Of a DNA stretch of 7,249 nucleotides, positions 6,338 to 7,249 are shown piece by piece. Origin of the DNA: an uncultured Planctomycetaceae bacterium (GTDB lineage: Bacteria; Planctomycetota; Planctomycetia; Pirellulales; Pirellulaceae); contig CALBSZ010000423.1 of assembly GCA_937967665.1 (NCBI GenBank), forward strand, positions 1-7,249, given 5' to 3'. The position numbers and the translations under genes are program-made. The notes beneath the pieces are model-generated. The model searched no databases. It had not been told where the DNA came from and saw only the letters and a program-made list of their open reading frames with translations. Each line of letters begins with the position of its first letter. The first letter of the stretch is position 1.

Positions 6338-6373
6338 CGTCTCGACACCGTAATCGCCAGGCCAGGCGAGACG
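6338..6373 (-). promoter_or_regulatory. Possible hairpin in the gltB-gltD spacer
   Basis: CGTCTCG (6338-6344) and CGAGACG (6367-6373) are perfect reverse complements around a 22-nt loop that itself contains CGCC/GGCG. It starts 13 nt after the gltB stop on the transcribed strand. It might adjust gltD expression relative to gltB or protect an RNA end. A 7-bp stem with a large loop can occur by chance in GC-rich DNA. Confidence 0.25.
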
Positions 6374-6386
6374 CGGTCAGCGAGGC

Positions 6387-7249
6387 CTATCCGTCGTGCA
6401 CGGCGGCTTCTATTTCTTCCTCGAACCGTTTTCGTTCTTCGAGGACCCGTTTGTAGTCCGTCGGCATCACCTTAATGAAGTCGTCCAGGACACCCGGCCA
6501 ATCGTTCAGAATCCGTTCGGCGACGGTGGAACCCGTGTAATCGCGATGCAATTCGATCATCTCCAGCAATTCCGAAATATCGTCGCTCTCCACGACCGGT
6601 TCCAGTTCGACCATTCCCAAGTTGCATTTCAGTCGGAAATCTTCCTTATCCGGTGCCAGCACGAATGCCACGCCGCCAGACATGCCCGCGGCAAAGTTGC
6701 GGCCGGTCGGCCCCAGGACGATCGCGCGGCCACCGGTCATGTATTCGCAGGCATGGTCGCCCACTCCTTCAATCACGGCCCACGCGCCGCTGTTACGGAC
6801 GCAGAACCGCTCGGCCGCCTGACCGCGGAAGAACGCACGACCACTCGTGGCCCCGTACAGGACGACGTTGCCGACGATGATGTTCTCTTCCGGAGCGAAC
6901 GTGCAGTTCTTCGCCGGGTACACAATCAGCCGACCGCCAGACAGTCCCTTCCCGACGTAGTCGTTGCCGTCGCCTTCCAGCTCCAAGGTAATGCCGCGCG
7001 ACAGGAACGCGCCAAAACTCTGCCCCGCCGAACCCTTGAACTTGATATGGATCGTGTTGTCGTCCAAACCGTTCTCACCGAAAGTGCGAACCAGCGTATG
7101 ACTCAGGATCGTACCGACCGTACGGTTCGTATTGACAATCGGCAACTGCACACGCACCTTTTGGCCCTTGTCCAACGCCGGGCGGCACAGTTCCAGAAGT
7201 TGCTGGTCCAACGCGCGTTCCAGCCCGTGATCTTGCGCCTGGGTGCAAC
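6387..7249 (-). CDS. gltB: Glutamate synthase large (alpha) subunit, C-terminal part, cut by the window edge
   Basis: The last 286 residues of GltB are present; the reading frame is open to the window edge, where CTQAQDHGLERALDQQLLEL, the conserved lead-in to the C-terminal domain, begins. The amidotransferase, central and FMN/iron-sulfur synthase domains lie outside. What remains is the GXGXG beta-helix domain, a structural part of the enzyme whose amidotransferase domain releases ammonia from glutamine for the synthase site. Glycine-turn repeats visible include GKGLSGGRLIVYP, GNVVLYGATSGRAFFRGQAA, YMTGGRAIVLGPTGRNFAAG and MSGGVAFVLAPD. The tail ends in the charged helix YKRVLEERKRFEEEIEAA. 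A start codon proposed at 7211 (TTG) is only an internal Leu. The gene is directly upstream of gltD and codirectional, as in most gltBD operons. Confidence 0.95.
   Translation of the reverse strand, partial: CTQAQDHGLERALDQQLLELCRPALDKGQKVRVQLPIVNTNRTVGTILSHTLVRTFGENGLDDNTIHIKFKGSAGQSFGAFLSRGITLELEGDGNDYVGKGLSGGRLIVYPAKNCTFAPEENIIVGNVVLYGATSGRAFFRGQAAERFCVRNSGAWAVIEGVGDHACEYMTGGRAIVLGPTGRNFAAGMSGGVAFVLAPDKEDFRLKCNLGMVELEPVVESDDISELLEMIELHRDYTGSTVAERILNDWPGVLDDFIKVMPTDYKRVLEERKRFEEEIEAAVHDG

Overview
The window looks like chromosomal core sequence from a planctomycete, probably of the Pirellulales type. Three things point there. One is a DUF1559-family protein, a family greatly expanded in Planctomycetes. 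The second is an interspersed repeat whose translated frames give the peptides QARSASE and SLALRAC, which recur in spurious small ORFs of planctomycete genomes. The third is the loose layout, with single genes separated by 180-380 bp spacers. This assignment rests on family knowledge and pattern recognition, not on a search.

Layout. 91-615 (minus) is a RimI-like GNAT acetyltransferase. A 379-bp divergent spacer (616-994) follows, with two tandem copies of an 18-bp operator-like sequence and a short hairpin. 995-1972 (plus) is a DUF4190-DUF1559 membrane protein. Between this gene and the convergent response regulator (2286-2765, minus) lies an AT-rich spacer holding a large imperfect inverted repeat. 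Upstream of the regulator, 2948-4393 (minus) encodes a membrane-anchored trypsin-like serine protease with an unassigned C-terminal half; a hairpin sits just after its stop. 4394-4712 is a gene-free spacer carrying an inverted pair of the planctomycete repeat. 4713-6302 (minus) is gltD and 6387-7249 (minus, cut by the window edge) is the C-terminal part of gltB. These two form a gltBD operon transcribed from high to low coordinates.

How the genes relate. Only gltB and gltD clearly work together, as the large and small subunits of glutamate synthase. The acetyltransferase, DUF1559 protein, receiver protein and protease show no evident shared pathway. The protease and response regulator are codirectional but separated by 182 bp and a hairpin, so they are probably separate transcripts.

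I found no CRISPR array, tRNA, rRNA, transposase, phage gene or defence system, and nothing that amounts to a new multi-gene system. The points worth a second look are the repeat structures, the DUF4190-DUF1559 architecture with a degenerate C-terminal motif, the unassigned C-terminal region of the protease, a Tyr-to-Phe change at the expected catalytic position of the RimI-like protein, and an extra segment in GltD.
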